From Ligustrum vulgare (lineage: Eukaryota > Streptophyta > Magnoliopsida > Lamiales > Oleaceae): a stretch of 64,000 nt of DNA. Shown here piece by piece: positions 1 through 11,322 of the stretch; position 1 is the stretch's first letter, and each line of letters begins with the position of its first letter. The notes under the pieces are model-generated. The model did not search any database. It saw nothing but the letters and a program-made list of their open reading frames with translations, and was not told where the DNA came from. A program made the translations under genes and the position numbers. The stretch is from positions 21,729,859-21,793,858 of the forward strand of contig OY743184.1 in NCBI GenBank assembly GCA_963555705.1, in the 5' to 3' direction.

Positions 1-523
1 AATGTTGTTTATAAACAATTTAGCAATTAGAAGATTAGGACTTGTTCTCTTCGTTGTTTTTAGGTCGTTTTCTGTTTTCAGATTTCGAAAATGCTAAAAA
101 CGTGTTCTCTTTCCCATTTTTCAAAACTAGTTTTTGAAAACAAAATTTTTTTTACACACAAAACTAATAATAACAAAAACATTGTTTTGATCATTTTGTT
201 TTCAAAACCCAAAAAATTGGAAAACACCCGTCTTTTTCCCTTCCGCTCCTCTTCTTCCCTTTCCCTTCTCTTTAATTCCTTCTCCTCTCATCTCCTCTCC
301 TCTCCTTTTCGATCCCCTCCCTTCCCTTTCCTTCCCTTCCCTTCCTTCAAAATTGGTGGAATCGATGTGGAAAGAAACAATTGAATTAGGTACTAAAGGG
401 TTTAGTAATGGCAAGGAGGAAGGAACATGTTCGTTGTAGAAAGGGTAACCAAATAATGGAAGCGGTGGCAAACGTAAAATTCGCTCACCGACCATCAGTG
501 CCTGCTCACCGGAGAATAAAAAG
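1..523. other. Gene-free flank of the first Copia element
   Basis: No gene seen. The stretch is AT-rich, with a short palindrome centred on CTAG near 127-130 and a polypyrimidine tract (about 232-355) made of CTTCC and CTCCT runs. Open frames crossing the tract are low-complexity and look like chance. It ends at the GTTTG target duplication of the Copia insertion (524-528). Confidence 0.6.
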
Positions 524-528
524 GTTTG

Positions 529-1114
529 TGTTGGGATATTTGTACCAAATTCATAATGGGAATATCTTGGACATTTGATTTTCATCTTAAAGCGATTGAT
601 TTGGATACCAAGTTAAAGGTGGAAAGTGAAGGAAATAAAATAAAAGACGATTTTCTGGAAACTTTGGGCATGAATTTCTTTCCTTATTCTGATTAGTCTA
701 CTTCAACAAAGATATATTATTGGACACAAACTCTACATATTTCAGGGTTATGTTTACCTATAAAAATGTGTGTTGGGGAGTAATAATATTGTGCATCTTA
801 TGTGAGACTAAATAGAGAGAATTGGAGAACTTTATCTTTGTAGTTTCTTGCAACTCTTTGTGAAATTATTTAAAGGGTAGAAACTTGGGGTAGATAGAAG
901 TTCATTGTTAGTATTTTCTCTGTAGTATATGAGATTAGGTTGGTGATTGAAATTCTATATATATTTATAACAATTTAATATATAGTGAAAAGTTTTGGCA
1001 ATCCGAAAATTTTGCGTTGTTCTTGTTTTATTTTCTTGTTTGCTCAATTATTTCTTAAACATCAAAAATATCATATGGGTTAAAGAAGAGGGAATCTGTG
1101 TTTAATTCCCAACA
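529..1114 (+). repeat. 5' LTR of the deleted Copia element
   Basis: Starts TGTTGGGA and ends TCCCAACA, an 8-bp perfect terminal inverted repeat with the canonical TG...CA ends. It is 586 bp long and aligns over its length with 2317-2761 plus 4504-4632. Confidence 0.88.
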
Positions 1115-1116
1115 AG

Positions 1117-1128
1117 TAGTATCAGAGC
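1117..1128 (+). other. Primer-binding site, initiator tRNA-Met type
   Basis: TAGTATCAGAGC lies two bases after the LTR and differs at one base from the usual plant TGGTATCAGAGC complement of initiator tRNA-Met. It sets the element's orientation as plus. Confidence 0.85.
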
Positions 1129-1167
1129 ATCAGGTGGTTCGAAGATTTCTTTGAAGCAAAAGAAAAT

Positions 1168-1964
1168 ATGTCTGTAAAAGTTCGACGTTGAAAAATTTGA
1201 TGGGAGAATTAATTTTTGCTTGTGGCAAGTACAAGTCAAGGATGTTTAATTCAAGCGGGTCTGCACAAAGTTTTTAAGGGAAAACCCACAGCTAATTCTA
1301 ACAAAGAAAAATAAAAAGAAACTGAATTCAGCAAAGGTAATGAAGATTTAGATTTGGATTTGAAAGATGCTAGTACAATACGACTTTGTTTAGTCAAGAA
1401 TGTTCTTGCAAATATTCATGGGATATTTGCTGCAAATGAACTGTAGAAAAAACTAGAAGAGTTGTACCGATGAAGAGCTTGTCAAATCACTTATATCTGA
1501 AGGAACAATTTCATTCGTTTAGAATGAAAGTAGGTACAAAAATCTCTGATCATCTTAGTATTCTTAATGGGATTGTTTCTGAACTGAAATCTATTGGAGT
1601 CAAAATTGAAGACAAGGATAAAGCATTAAAGCTCATCTGTTCTCTTTCATCCACGTTTAAGCACATCAAACCAATTTTGATGTACGGGGAGGAAACGGTT
1701 GATTTTACAAAAGTTACAAGTAAATTGATCTCTGAACAACGAACGTTAGGTGGAGGTAATAATTCATCTAGAAATAATTTGCTTGTTGCTGAAAAGTGGA
1801 AGAAGGGAAACTCCATGAAGAAGGTTGTACGTTGGAACTATGGACAATTCGGTCACGTAAGAAGAAACTGTCCAAAAGTGGAGCGAATTCGGCTAACTGC
1901 TCAAGGTGGACAATGCGACTCTCCTGGTGGAGGGTGGTGGTGTTGTACTCTGTATAAGATGTGA
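1168..1964 (+). pseudogene. Copia gag remnant (UBN2-type) with broken zinc knuckle
   Basis: Gag would form the nucleocapsid particle. The first ATG after the primer site (1168) opens a frame that shifts and stops several times. A typical gag start with an FDG motif is readable near 1190-1210. From 1470 a clean 164-codon frame carries the gag core with an LICSL motif, and then the nucleocapsid. The CX2CX4HX4C knuckle near 1825-1875 reads RWNYGQFGHVRRNC, so the first two cysteines have become Arg and Tyr while His and the last Cys remain. No protease follows. It cannot make functional Gag. Confidence 0.75.
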
Positions 1965-2951
1965 CATCCTCATGGCACGACATCGGTTGTCATGATAGAG
2001 GACATGTTCTTACTTGTGGGTGCATTTGTACGCATACATGCATTGATTTGACTTTGATGCAAAGTATGTGGTTAAATTGATGTTGCTGGCTGATGGGCTC
2101 CTATGGAAAATCAAACAATGAGAGTTACGCCATAATTTTTCAGCAATTTTTTTTCCGACATAAGCCGGTAAAAAGCTCGGAATTCATTGATAATTTTGAG
2201 TGATTATACTAATATGATGGAGTATGAGATCGTCAAAGTGGAAAAACTTGCATGTTTACCCAATGATTATTATTTTGAATATTTTGGCTCGAATGAATTT
2301 ATGTCTAAGTGGAGAACGTTGGGATATTTTACCCATATTCAAAATGGGAATATCTTGGAAAATTAGTTTCCTTGTTAAAGTGGTTGATTTGAAAACCAAA
2401 TTAAAGGTGGGAGGAAAAAGAAAGAAAATAAAAGACAATTTTTTGGAGACTTCATGGGGGGATTTCTTTTCTTATTTTAATTAGTCTACTTCAACAAGGA
2501 TATATTCTTATACACAAACTCTACATATTTTAGGGTTATGTTTATATATAAATATGTGTGTTAGGGAGTCATAATATTGTACATCTTATGTGAGACTAAA
2601 TAAAGAAAAAATTGGAGGGCATTATCTTTGTAGTTTCTTGTGACTCTTTGTAAGATTATTCATAGGGTAGAAACTTGAGATAAATAGAAATTCATTATTA
2701 ATATTTTTTCTGTAGCCTATGAGATTGGGTTGGTAAGCGAAACTCTATATATCTGTAATAATCTATATCTATATAAAAGTAGAAGTGAGGAGAGAGAATG
2801 ATTTTGGAGGGAAAATTGCATTTAATGATCCCCTCTCCTCACTTTTACTTTTATATATAAAAATAAAAAATAAAGAAAAGATAAATTTTTTTGTTGAAAA
2901 ATTTATTATTTATTGCATGTTTAGTAAGAGTTGTAATAAATGTATTATGTG

Positions 2952-3230
2952 TAAATGTGTTACATTGAAAATGAAAAAATTTAGATTAATATATTTGAAC
3001 ATGAATAATGTGTATCTATATAAATGTGTTATGTAGGAAATGAAAAAATTTGATTAATATATTTGAACATAAATAAATGTGATATCTATGTAAATGTGTT
3101 ATGTAGAAAATGAAAAAATTGTATTAATATATTTGAATATAAATAAATGTCATATCTATGTAAATGTGTTACATTGAAAATGAAAATGTTGGATTAATAT
3201 ATTTGAAAATAAATAAATACATGTTATATA
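2952..3230. repeat. About 70-bp tandem array in the Helitron
   Basis: Units start with TAAATGTGTTA at 2952, 3021, 3091 and 3161, a period of 69-70 bp, and the last decays after about 3230. A related single unit recurs near 3771. Units share a GATTAATATATTTGAA core. Confidence 0.8.
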
Positions 3231-3235
3231 AATTT

Positions 3236-4390
3236 GTTAAGTTAGAAATGAAAATTTTGAATCGACATATTTTAAAAATAAATAAATAAAATCATTGAAA
3301 TTTTACTTCCTAATATGTCAATAAATTAGTATGTTCTTCAATAAGCATATTACAAAAATAATTAATTATTTGCTATCAACTTTTACGATAAATGATAAAT
3401 TGGTAAAAAATTTAATCATTTCATCATTTGGACAAAAATTTATATGTATAAAAAATAAGGAAAAATAAAATATATAAATTAATATATTGAATTTCGAATA
3501 AAATATATGTAAGCAACATATTAAAAAATAAAGTTAATTAAAAATTAAAACATATTAAAAAGAAAATAGGTGATCAGGTGGGCAAATTTTTAGAGAAAAA
3601 CGTAAACAAAAGTCAAAAGAAATTTTATATAAAAAATTTAATTAAATGTTAAACTTTGAGTTATGCGGTACACTGAGTGTACATTCAGAATTTTTTATTT
3701 AGATTAGTTTTTATTTTTATTTTTAAAGTTTCAAATCCAATAAATAAATAAATGTCATATCATATTTATGTAAATGTGTTACATTGAAACTGAAAAATTT
3801 AGATTAATATATTTTAAAATAAATAAATATATGCTATATAAATTTGTTAAGTTAGGAAAGCAAAAATTGAATTAATATATCTTGAAAATAAATAAATAGA
3901 ATTATTGAAACTTTATTTCCTAATATGTCAATAAATGAGTAGGCTCTTCAATACGTATGTTACAAAAATAATTAATTATTTTCTATCAACTTTTTAACCA
4001 CACATATTTTCTCTCTCCAATTTTCAGTCACTACTTTTTACCTCAAAATCATAAATAAACAAATTTATAAACCAAACATTATTACCAAACGTAGGCTTAA
4101 TCATTTCATCATTTTGACAAAAATTTGCATGTTTAAAAAATAAGGAAAAATAAAATATATGTAAGCAAAACATTAAAAATATAATTAATAAAAAATTATA
4201 ACATATTAAAAGGGAAATAGGTGATGAGGTGGGCAAATCTTCATAGAAAAACGTAAATAAAAGTAAAAAAAAAAAATTTATATAAAAAATTTAAATGAAT
4301 GCCAAATTTTGAGGTGCGCAGTATACTTAGTGTACATGTAGAATATTTTATTTTGAATAGTTTTGTCTTTTTTAAAGTTTCAAATTCAAT
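3236..4390. repeat. Long direct duplication within the Helitron
   Basis: About 3236-3740 and 3845-4390 are diverged direct copies. Both run through a segment starting near TAATATGTCAATAAAT, then a GTGGGCAAAT motif, then a GTGTACAT motif. The second copy is longer because a MITE remnant interrupts it at 3994-4097. Confidence 0.7.
3994..4097. mobile_element. MITE remnant, Tourist-like
   Basis: This block is absent from the first internal copy of the Helitron duplication. Its start (AACCACACATATTTTCTCTC) resembles the middle of the MITE at 15152-15327, and its end runs into TTAA. Only the 3' half of the family consensus seems present. Confidence 0.45.
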
Positions 4391-4672
4391 AACATTTTTT
4401 TTATTGAGATTATGTTTTTTATTTGATATGATTGAATCAAGATATTTTCAGAGTTATGATTTAAGAATTATATATTCCGTGCATCGTACGGGTAGGCAAC
4501 TAGTTTAATATATAATTAAAGGCTTTGGCGATCCAGAAATTTTGCGTTTTTCTTGTTTATTCAATTATTTTCTTGAACATCAAGAATATCTTGTGGGTTA
4601 AAGAAGAGGGAATCTGTATTTAATTCCCAATAGTTTGCATTGTTTCTAATTAAACACATGTGCACTGGATTG

Positions 4673-5374
4673 TGTTGAAATTATACACAAATTCCATCTC
4701 TAATTAACTCTCACGGGGAATTTTTGATGTTCAGAAAATAATTGAGTAAATAAGAAAAAAATAACGCAAAATTTATGAACCGTCAAAACTTTTCACTATA
4801 TAATAAATTGTTAAAATTATATAAACTTTGCACTCACCAAACCCCCCAAGTATTGTAAGAAAAATAATTAAGTTTTACCATATTTACAAATTTCTACTTT
4901 TTTGTACAACTCACAAAAAATCAAGAAAAATTAAGATGTTAAACTACATTTTTCTCACAATACTCTCTAATCAATGTGTTACAATAAAAGAAAATAATAC
5001 ACGTATTTATAGAAAATCACGTCATGGCTATATCACTTCGGTATGGAGACTTCTATTGTTGGTCATCTGAACTTCTAGCAATTATTACAGGACACGTCAA
5101 TCTATAGAAATCAATGTCAAATTCTCTTTTCATTGACCGGCAACTTCTATTCTACAAGGACACGCTAGAAAGATAGCACTCCCAATTAATTACCTTAAAA
5201 ACTCCATTCTAATCCTACTGCCAACAGATAAACTTCAATTTCACCAAGACACAAACACCATGCAGAAAAGTCAAAATCCACTTCAATTGGATTTCACTCC
5301 TGTTCGGCCTTTTTTTCGATAAAATGTTGAATTAGGATTCCACTTTTTGACAAATTGGGGCAATATTCTCAACA
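4673..5374 (-). repeat. Antisense Copia solo LTR
   Basis: Read on the minus strand it starts TGTTGAGAATATTG and ends with a TCAACA-type end, about 702 bp. Its 3' portion matches the same region of the Copia LTRs at 529 and 2317. A minus-strand TATA motif (TATAAATA, near 5004-5012) suits an LTR promoter. I find no internal region next to it and no convincing target duplication (GATTG against ATGTG), so it is a solo or truncated LTR. Confidence 0.65.
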
Positions 5375-5451
5375 ATGTGCAGCGTAACCATTTCTAATGA
5401 ACTTGGTGCTAATCGTCCTAAACATCGATTTTGTAGTCTTGTTACCTTATT

Positions 5452-6026
5452 GATGGACAGTAATTTTCTCTAATCCGAACATGACCTTGTGTTCCCCGAC
5501 CATGATCAACATAGAGTAGCACTCCTCGACCAGTATATGCCCTCGATGACCATATACCCCGAGGGTCTATTTCTCATATTCCAGTACATATGTTGGTCGG
5601 GTCATGACTGCTCGGGGTTGATCCCCGATTCCGGATGTGGGGCCTCCTATCTGACGTGTAATATGTCTTTTTTCTTACGAATGCTAAGAGTTATCTCCTA
5701 ATCCAACATCTGGTGTGGCAATCCCTAGAAGGTAAGAAGATGATTCCTAACAGGACTCATACAACAAAGGTATTTCAGTCCTATTATAACTCGTTTAGAT
5801 ATCTCTATAAATAGGTGGCTCTCAATCACAATACAGGTACACACACAATTATTATTTTTTCAGTTTATAGCCTCTTGCATAAATTTTCTTTCCTCTTTAC
5901 TGACTTAAGCATCGGAGGGGCGACGAGGACACACCTCCTCGCCTTTATTGCAGGTATTCGGAGTTCAAGTTCGTGCCAGCTTACTGCTCGAGCTCGAAAT
6001 ATCTGAGGTACAATTTTTGCTTCATC
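5452..6026 (+). repeat. 5' LTR of a Tat-type Ty3/Gypsy element
   Basis: The right end (CTTCATCA) abuts the primer-binding site. The left end is set at TGATGGAC, which gives a short inverted repeat (TGATG/CATCA), but no second LTR is in the window to confirm it. The segment is richer in GC than its surroundings and contains a TATA box. Confidence 0.55.
5806..5813 (+). promoter_or_regulatory. TATA box of the Tat-type LTR
   Basis: TATAAATA followed by GG fits a plant LTR core promoter. It lies about 220 bp before the primer-binding site and 250 bp before the gag start. Transcription would start near 5835. Confidence 0.6.
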
Positions 6027-6048
6027 ATTGGCGCCATCTGTGGGAACC
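6027..6048 (+). other. Primer-binding site of the Tat-type element
   Basis: TTGGCGCCATCTGTGGGAAC directly follows the LTR end. The GGCGCC...TGTGGGAA form is typical of plant Tat-lineage Gypsy elements. A diverged version in antisense marks the related element at 23596-23613. Confidence 0.75.
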
Positions 6049-6061
6049 AGAGCTAGAAGTC

Positions 6062-9000
6062 ATGGTTAATACACGTTCTGGACTTCCGCAAGCAAACTTG
6101 CCTGCCCATGATCACACTGTTGGGGGGGAGCAGGTAACCCAAGCAACACCACGCGACCAGTCTACGCTGCCAGGAAACCAGATATCACCCCAGCAACCCG
6201 CTGCTGATACTCAGGCAGCACTGGAAGAGCTCCGTCAGCAGGTTGCTACCCTTACGCAGATGCTCACACACCAGAGCCAGCGCAGTACCCCGACCTCCGA
6301 GGAGGGGAACGCTTCAAGGGTCCAGCCGCAGAACCATGCCCCTAACATTGGTAGGGCCAGTGCTTTGGGATTGCCACCATCGCCACCAAACGTTATGAGT
6401 TCAAGAACGGTGGCCATGCCCCCTGCCGAGCTCGCCAGAATTATCCAGGATGGAATAGCAGCGGGTATGCGACAAAACACACAGGCCCCAGCAGGGTTCA
6501 CCTCGAGCACACCATTCACGCCAGATGTTTTGGCCTTTCCCCTACCGGACAGGTTCAAGTTCCCGAGGATAAAAGAGTATGATGGTACAACCGATCTAGT
6601 GAACCATCTTAATATATACACTGATGTCATGAACCTGCAAGTTGCTCCCTATCAGGTTATGTGCAAGGCTTTCCCCCAAACTCTGACAAGTACCGCTAGA
6701 GATTGGTTCTCTACTCTTGAACCAAACTCCATTCCAACATTCGCAGACCTTGTTAACAAATTTTCGGCCTTCTTTGCAAGTAGTAAGCATATAAAGAAGA
6801 TAGCTGCTTTGCTTATGAGACTCAGCCAAGGACAGAATGAGACATTGCGCGAATTCATGACCAGGTTCAACGCAGAAAGGTTGCAAGTTCCCGATCTTCA
6901 TATTTCTACTGTTGTATCAGCTCTTACTCAGGCGGTGAGGTGTGAGGCCTTCAAGATGTCCCTATCAAAAACACCGCCAAAATTTGTAACTGACCTTCTC
7001 ACTCGGGCTGAGAAGTACGTGAATATGGAGGAAGCTATGAATCCGAAGAGGAGCGATACAACCCCCGAAAAATCTGAACGGAAGGATAGTAGAAACGATC
7101 GAAAGAGACAGCGTGAGGATAGTTTGAGGCAGGGGCGTGATCGAGATGATCGGGGAAAAGGAAGGAATGAGCACCCGCCTTCCTTCACTCCATTGAATGC
7201 CCCTCGGGCTGACATTCTTATGGAAATCAAAGATATGAAGGAATTAAAGTGGCCAGCCAGAATCAGATCCCCGCTAGATAAGCGTGACAAGAGTAAGTAC
7301 TGTGATTTTCATCGTGATCATGGGCACACTTCAGAGACTTGCTATGCCTTACAGCGAGAGATAGAAGCATTGATCAAGAGGGGCTTCCTGAAAACATATG
7401 TGGGGAATGACAAATGGCAGAAGCATGATCATGAGCATGATCAACCGCCGAGGGGTAGCAAGCCAACCGCGGGAACAATCAACGTTATCATAGGTGGAAC
7501 AGCCTCGGGAGGAGATTCGCAAAATGGGCGCAAAATATATGCCAGACAGTACTCGGGAACCGAGCATGTTTGCCACCCTGACATCACATTTGGCTCTGAT
7601 GACATGGAAGGAGTGATCACTCCTCACGACGATGCTATGGTAGTTACAGCAATCATAGCTAACTACGAGGTGAGGAGAATACTGGTAGATAATGGAAGCG
7701 CAGCTAATGTGTTATCACTTGAGGCTTTCATTAAAATGGGGATATCAGCAAGCAACTTAAGGCCTATTAGGACTCCTATGCAGGGATTCGGGGGAAGTAT
7801 CATCATGCTCGAAGGCACCACCGAACTCCCTTTGACATTGGGAACAGACCCCAAGCAGGTAACGGAGATCACAATGTTTCATGTTGTGAGGGCTCCAATG
7901 ACGTACAACGCAATACTTGGCCGACCACTGTTGAACAGCATCAAAGCAATAGTGTCAACATTCCATCTTGCCATGAAATTTCCAACAGCAGAAGGTGTGG
8001 GGGTTGTTCGGGGAGATCAGACAGTAGCCAGACAGTGTTATGTTACTAGTGTCAAGAACCTCCCAGTAGAGGTCGCGCAGGTGGATGCGATGGAACCCGA
8101 CCTCGAGCACCAAGGTAGGCTTTCGCCAGTTGAGGAGTTGTTGGAGGTCGAGGTCGGACCAGGGAAAAATGTCATCATTGGTCGGGATCTCGATGATGGT
8201 TTGAAAATCGTGCTCACACAATGTTTGAAAGAGAACATTGATGTATTCGCCTGAAGTGTTGAGGACATGCCTGGAATTGAGCCCGAGATTGCCGCGCACA
8301 GTTTAAATGTGAATCCCGACGCACGGCCCATTAAACAAAGGAAGAGACAGTTCGCCCCTGATCATCGAATTGTGATTCAAGAGGAGATTGGTAAACTCTT
8401 AAAGGCAGGATTCATCAGGGAGGTTCATTACCCAGACTGGCTTGCAAATGTGGTCTTGGTAAAGAAGAGTAATGGCAAGTGGCGAGTTTGTGTGGACTAT
8501 ACAGACCTAAATAAAGCATGCCCCAAGGACAGCTATCCATTACCACGAATTGACAACCTCGTGGACGGCACCTCGGGCCATAGGATGTACAGCTTCCTTG
8601 ACGCATTTTCAGGTTATCACCAAATCCCAATGGCAGAGGACGATCAGGAAAAAACGTCGTTCATGGCCGATTCAGCGATCTATTGTTATAAGGTCATGCC
8701 CTTTGGCCTGAAGAATGCTAGGGCAACTTACCAAAGGTTGATAAACAAGATGTTTGCAGGATTGATTGGGAAAAATGTTGAGGCATACGTTGATGACATG
8801 GTTGTCAAAAGCACAGAAGTTGACAGGCATGTTCAGGACCTCGAGGAAGTTTTCTTTACGCTCAGAAAATACAAGATGAAATTAAATCCAGCTAAATGCG
8901 TGTTTGGGGTATCGTCGGGAAAGTTCTTGGGCTTCATGATCACTCATCGGGGTATAGAGGCCAACCCCGATAAAATACAGGCTCTAATTTCAATGGAGTC

Positions 9001-9316
9001 CCCCAAAAGTAGAAAAGACGTTCAGAAGCTGACAGGTCGGGTAGCGGCGCTTAACAGGTTCATGTCAAGAGTAGCCGACAAGTGTTTCCCTTTTTTCAGA
9101 ATACTAAGGGGAAATAAGAGCTTCGAGTGGAATGAGGAATGTGAGCATGCGCTGCAACACCTGAAAGAATCCCTAGCAATACCTCTTGTGCTTACAAAAT
9201 CAAGTCCAGGAGATGTGCTATCCCTATATTTGGCCGTCTCTCAGAATGCAGTGAGCGCAGTGCTCATCAAGGAGGTCGGTCGAGCCCAGCAGGCTCATCA
9301 AATGGCCGTCTCTTAG
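6062..9316 (+). pseudogene. Tat-type Gypsy gag-pol polyprotein, one stop codon and truncated in RNase H
   Basis: The start ATG gives MVNTR, a common plant Gypsy gag start just after the primer site. Domains in order: a Pro/Gln-rich N-terminus, Retrotrans_gag (about residues 165-330), a basic charged linker, a C/H knuckle (CDFHRDHGHTSETC, near residue 415), aspartic protease (LVDNGSAAN, near 540) and reverse transcriptase with YVDD encoded at 8786-8797. The RNase H start is near 9223. Lesions are an in-frame TGA at 8252-8254, where the same frame resumes at once, and the end of homology near 9285, followed by foreign sequence and a stop at 9314-9316. RNase H remainder, integrase and 3' LTR are lost. 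The frame is otherwise well kept. Confidence 0.9.
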
Positions 9317-9348
9317 TATCATCTTCTAATATTATTTCTACCCTAGGT

Positions 9349-10400
9349 TCATTTATGTACCATTTTTCTAAAGGGTTGTCCCCTGATGATTTTAATAATT
9401 CTTTTGTAATATTTTTTTATTGTTATCTGGTCAAAATGTTCTTGTACTAAGTTTATTCTATTTTTATTAGGCATAAATTGTGTTCTTTGTGTTAATTTTT
9501 TTCTATCCTTACCATGCTGAGTTGCAATATTAGGCATTTTCTCTCTACAACAAGGATCATTGTTTCCAATTGCTAATTGCTATACGGTGACAAGAGGTAG
9601 ATAAAAATATAACCTTTTCATCTATAGTTATAGGATAATATTTTTTTCAGAAGTTATTTCCTAGTAATATATCCCTTGACATATTATCAAATTGATATAC
9701 ATATGGTATTTATAATTCATATTTCCCTATTTGTATTTAACATTTCTTGCTATTTTAGTTATTAGATTTGTACTTTCATCAAATCCTGGAAAAATAATTA
9801 TTTCTTCAATATCTTTTTTATTACTCTCCATTATCAAACAAGGCATGATAATTTCTGGTGAGATATCCAGTATAATTCATCTTAGTTAATATATAAATAT
9901 GCTCTCTTCCTCCTTGCATTTTATCATAATAACCTTGGTATTACTAAATTCTCATTTTGTATTGTTAGTAACATTTTATCATCTTTTATATAATATGGTT
10001 TTACTTGTTCCAAGAAATGTGTTCATAATAATAATAATTTTATATTTACCTTTCATGTATGTTCTATATACGTATTTATGATTATTTCATTTCATTTCAT
10101 TTCATTTATTTATTCTTATTGGTAATTCAATATAGGTATCCATAGGGTGAATATTTTCAAAATAATCTTGTATTTGAATTGGATTATTTGTTATTTTGAG
10201 TTTTAAATTTCCTATTATATTTTCTTTTATATGGGATATTGTTGCTCCCGTATCTATTAATAATTTCTACTCTTGCCATTCTCTATTTATTTTTATTTCT
10301 ATCATAACTTCAAATTGTTTTGTATGATTTCTTTTAAATAGGTTCATTTTAGGTATTTCCCTATGTATTTTTGTCATTATTAGTTTTTCTTAATCATTTC
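9349..10400 (-). pseudogene. Pararetroviral aspartic protease region, broken
   Basis: On the minus strand the active-site motif DTGAT is encoded near 10235-10250, directly after an in-frame stop. A further strand-turn pattern and an ILLGNN motif follow near 9665-9690, as expected in a retroviral-type protease. A 62-codon open piece (9537 to 9349) lies in the linker toward reverse transcriptase. Stops and frameshifts interrupt every part. In the virus family this protease processes the pol polyprotein and would be followed by reverse transcriptase and RNase H, which are absent because the integrant ends at 9317. Confidence 0.7.
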
Positions 10401-10506
10401 TATTTTCTATTTCAGGTAATCTTGTAGTATTATTTCTTCTTGGCTAATTGATCTTCTTCCAAATTTTATTTGTGGTTTATCCATATTTACTGATTGCCTA
10501 GATTGG

Positions 10507-11078
10507 TTAAAATCTATTTCTATATCTTCTGAGATAGCCATTCTTGGATTTTTTAGCTGGTTTGTATTCCATTAAATTTTTAAATATGGATTCTATTATG
10601 TGTGTTTTTCTATCATTCTTAATTTTTAATTCATGTTTGCTAGTAAAAGCATATATTATTCTAATAGTTAAACTTAGAGTTTTACTTCCTGGTTCCATTT
10701 TGTTTTTATTTTGTTCTCCCATGCTAATGCTAACATTTGGTCTTATTGTAAATTTTACTTTCTAGTATATTAAATTTCTGTTACAATTCATATTAAGGCA
10801 TCTTGTACTTAACTTACAGTTCTATCATACATAATATAGAATTCTATATGTATATCAATTCATTCTCTAAAATATGCTTTGGCTATTATTTGTACAACTC
10901 CAAATATATATATACTATTTTTCCTTTTAATTCAGGATTTAACATATTTATTTCTTATCTTATAATTTCTTCATTTATTATATGTATTAATGTATTTCTT
11001 GTGGTGTCTCTTATATCTATGGGTAACTGTGGTTTCGTGCTAATATGTCATTTCCTTATTTTTCTACCAAAATGGTAA
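10507..11078 (-). pseudogene. Pararetroviral movement-protein region, broken
   Basis: The minus strand encodes a 30K-superfamily core near 10830-10895, with GVVQI followed by an AYFRE element and then an acidic YDR element. This pattern is typical of Caulimoviridae cell-to-cell movement proteins. A 71-codon open piece (10722 to 10507) holds the C-terminal part. Several in-frame stops break the core. The family assignment rests on motif spacing read by eye, not on a search. Confidence 0.65.
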
Positions 11079-11079
11079 A

Positions 11080-11265
11080 TTAAATGTTTCTTTTGGTTCT
11101 ACATCTAATTTTGATTTTAAGATTTTTTATACATTTTTGGATTAAATATTGGTATTCATATTCTTTAGATGTACTTTCATCTATAATTTCTCTTAACATA
11201 TTTATGTAAGAGCATTCTGCTTCATTACATTCACTTTCTTCACTCTCTGAAGATTCTAATTTCAT
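11080..11265 (-). pseudogene. Acidic linker between capsid and movement regions of the pararetrovirus
   Basis: A 61-codon minus-strand piece begins with a Ser/Glu-rich acidic stretch (ESSESEESECNEAE). Acidic segments commonly lie at the ends of pararetroviral capsid proteins. It sits between the zinc knuckle and the movement core. It has no recognisable catalytic motif, and the frame is broken on both sides. Confidence 0.45.
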
Positions 11266-11322
11266 AATAGAATTTATTATTTCATGTTCTTTTAATTTAT
11301 AAATTTCTTCTCATTCTTCTTC

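Larger units (their letters stand above)
2762..4503 (+). mobile_element. Non-autonomous Helitron inside the Copia LTR
   Basis: The element begins TCTATATC and ends CTAG, and sits exactly between A (2761) and T (4504) with no target duplication. A hairpin (4477-4491, six-pair stem CCGTGC/GTACGG with one G-T pair and loop ATC) lies 12 bases from the 3' end, as in plant Helitrons. Comparison with the intact left LTR gives the empty site. There is no Rep/helicase reading frame, so it needs an autonomous partner. The 1,742 bp are very AT-rich and carry a 70-bp array and a long internal duplication. Confidence 0.9.
529..4632 (+). mobile_element. Internally deleted Ty1/Copia retrotransposon with 5-bp target duplication
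   Basis: Two related LTRs (529-1114 and 2317-4632, the second split by a Helitron) flank about 1.2 kb. GTTTG stands directly before (524-528) and after (4633-4637) the element, so both outer ends are kept. A primer-binding site for initiator tRNA-Met follows the left LTR, and a decayed gag follows that. Protease, integrase, reverse transcriptase and RNase H are missing, so the copy is non-autonomous. The many LTR differences point to an old insertion that predates the Helitron. Confidence 0.88.
2317..4632 (+). repeat. 3' LTR of the deleted Copia element, split by a Helitron
   Basis: Left part 2317-2761, right part 4504-4632, together about 574 bp. The first base is mutated (CGTTGGGA instead of TGTTGGGA) and the end reads TCCCAATA. 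A purine-rich stretch just upstream (about 2309-2316) fits the polypurine tract. Confidence 0.85.

Noticed and set aside
4668..5379. Target duplication for the antisense Copia solo LTR
   Set aside because: GATTG and ATGTG do not match, and neither does a wider choice of ends, so no duplication is claimed.
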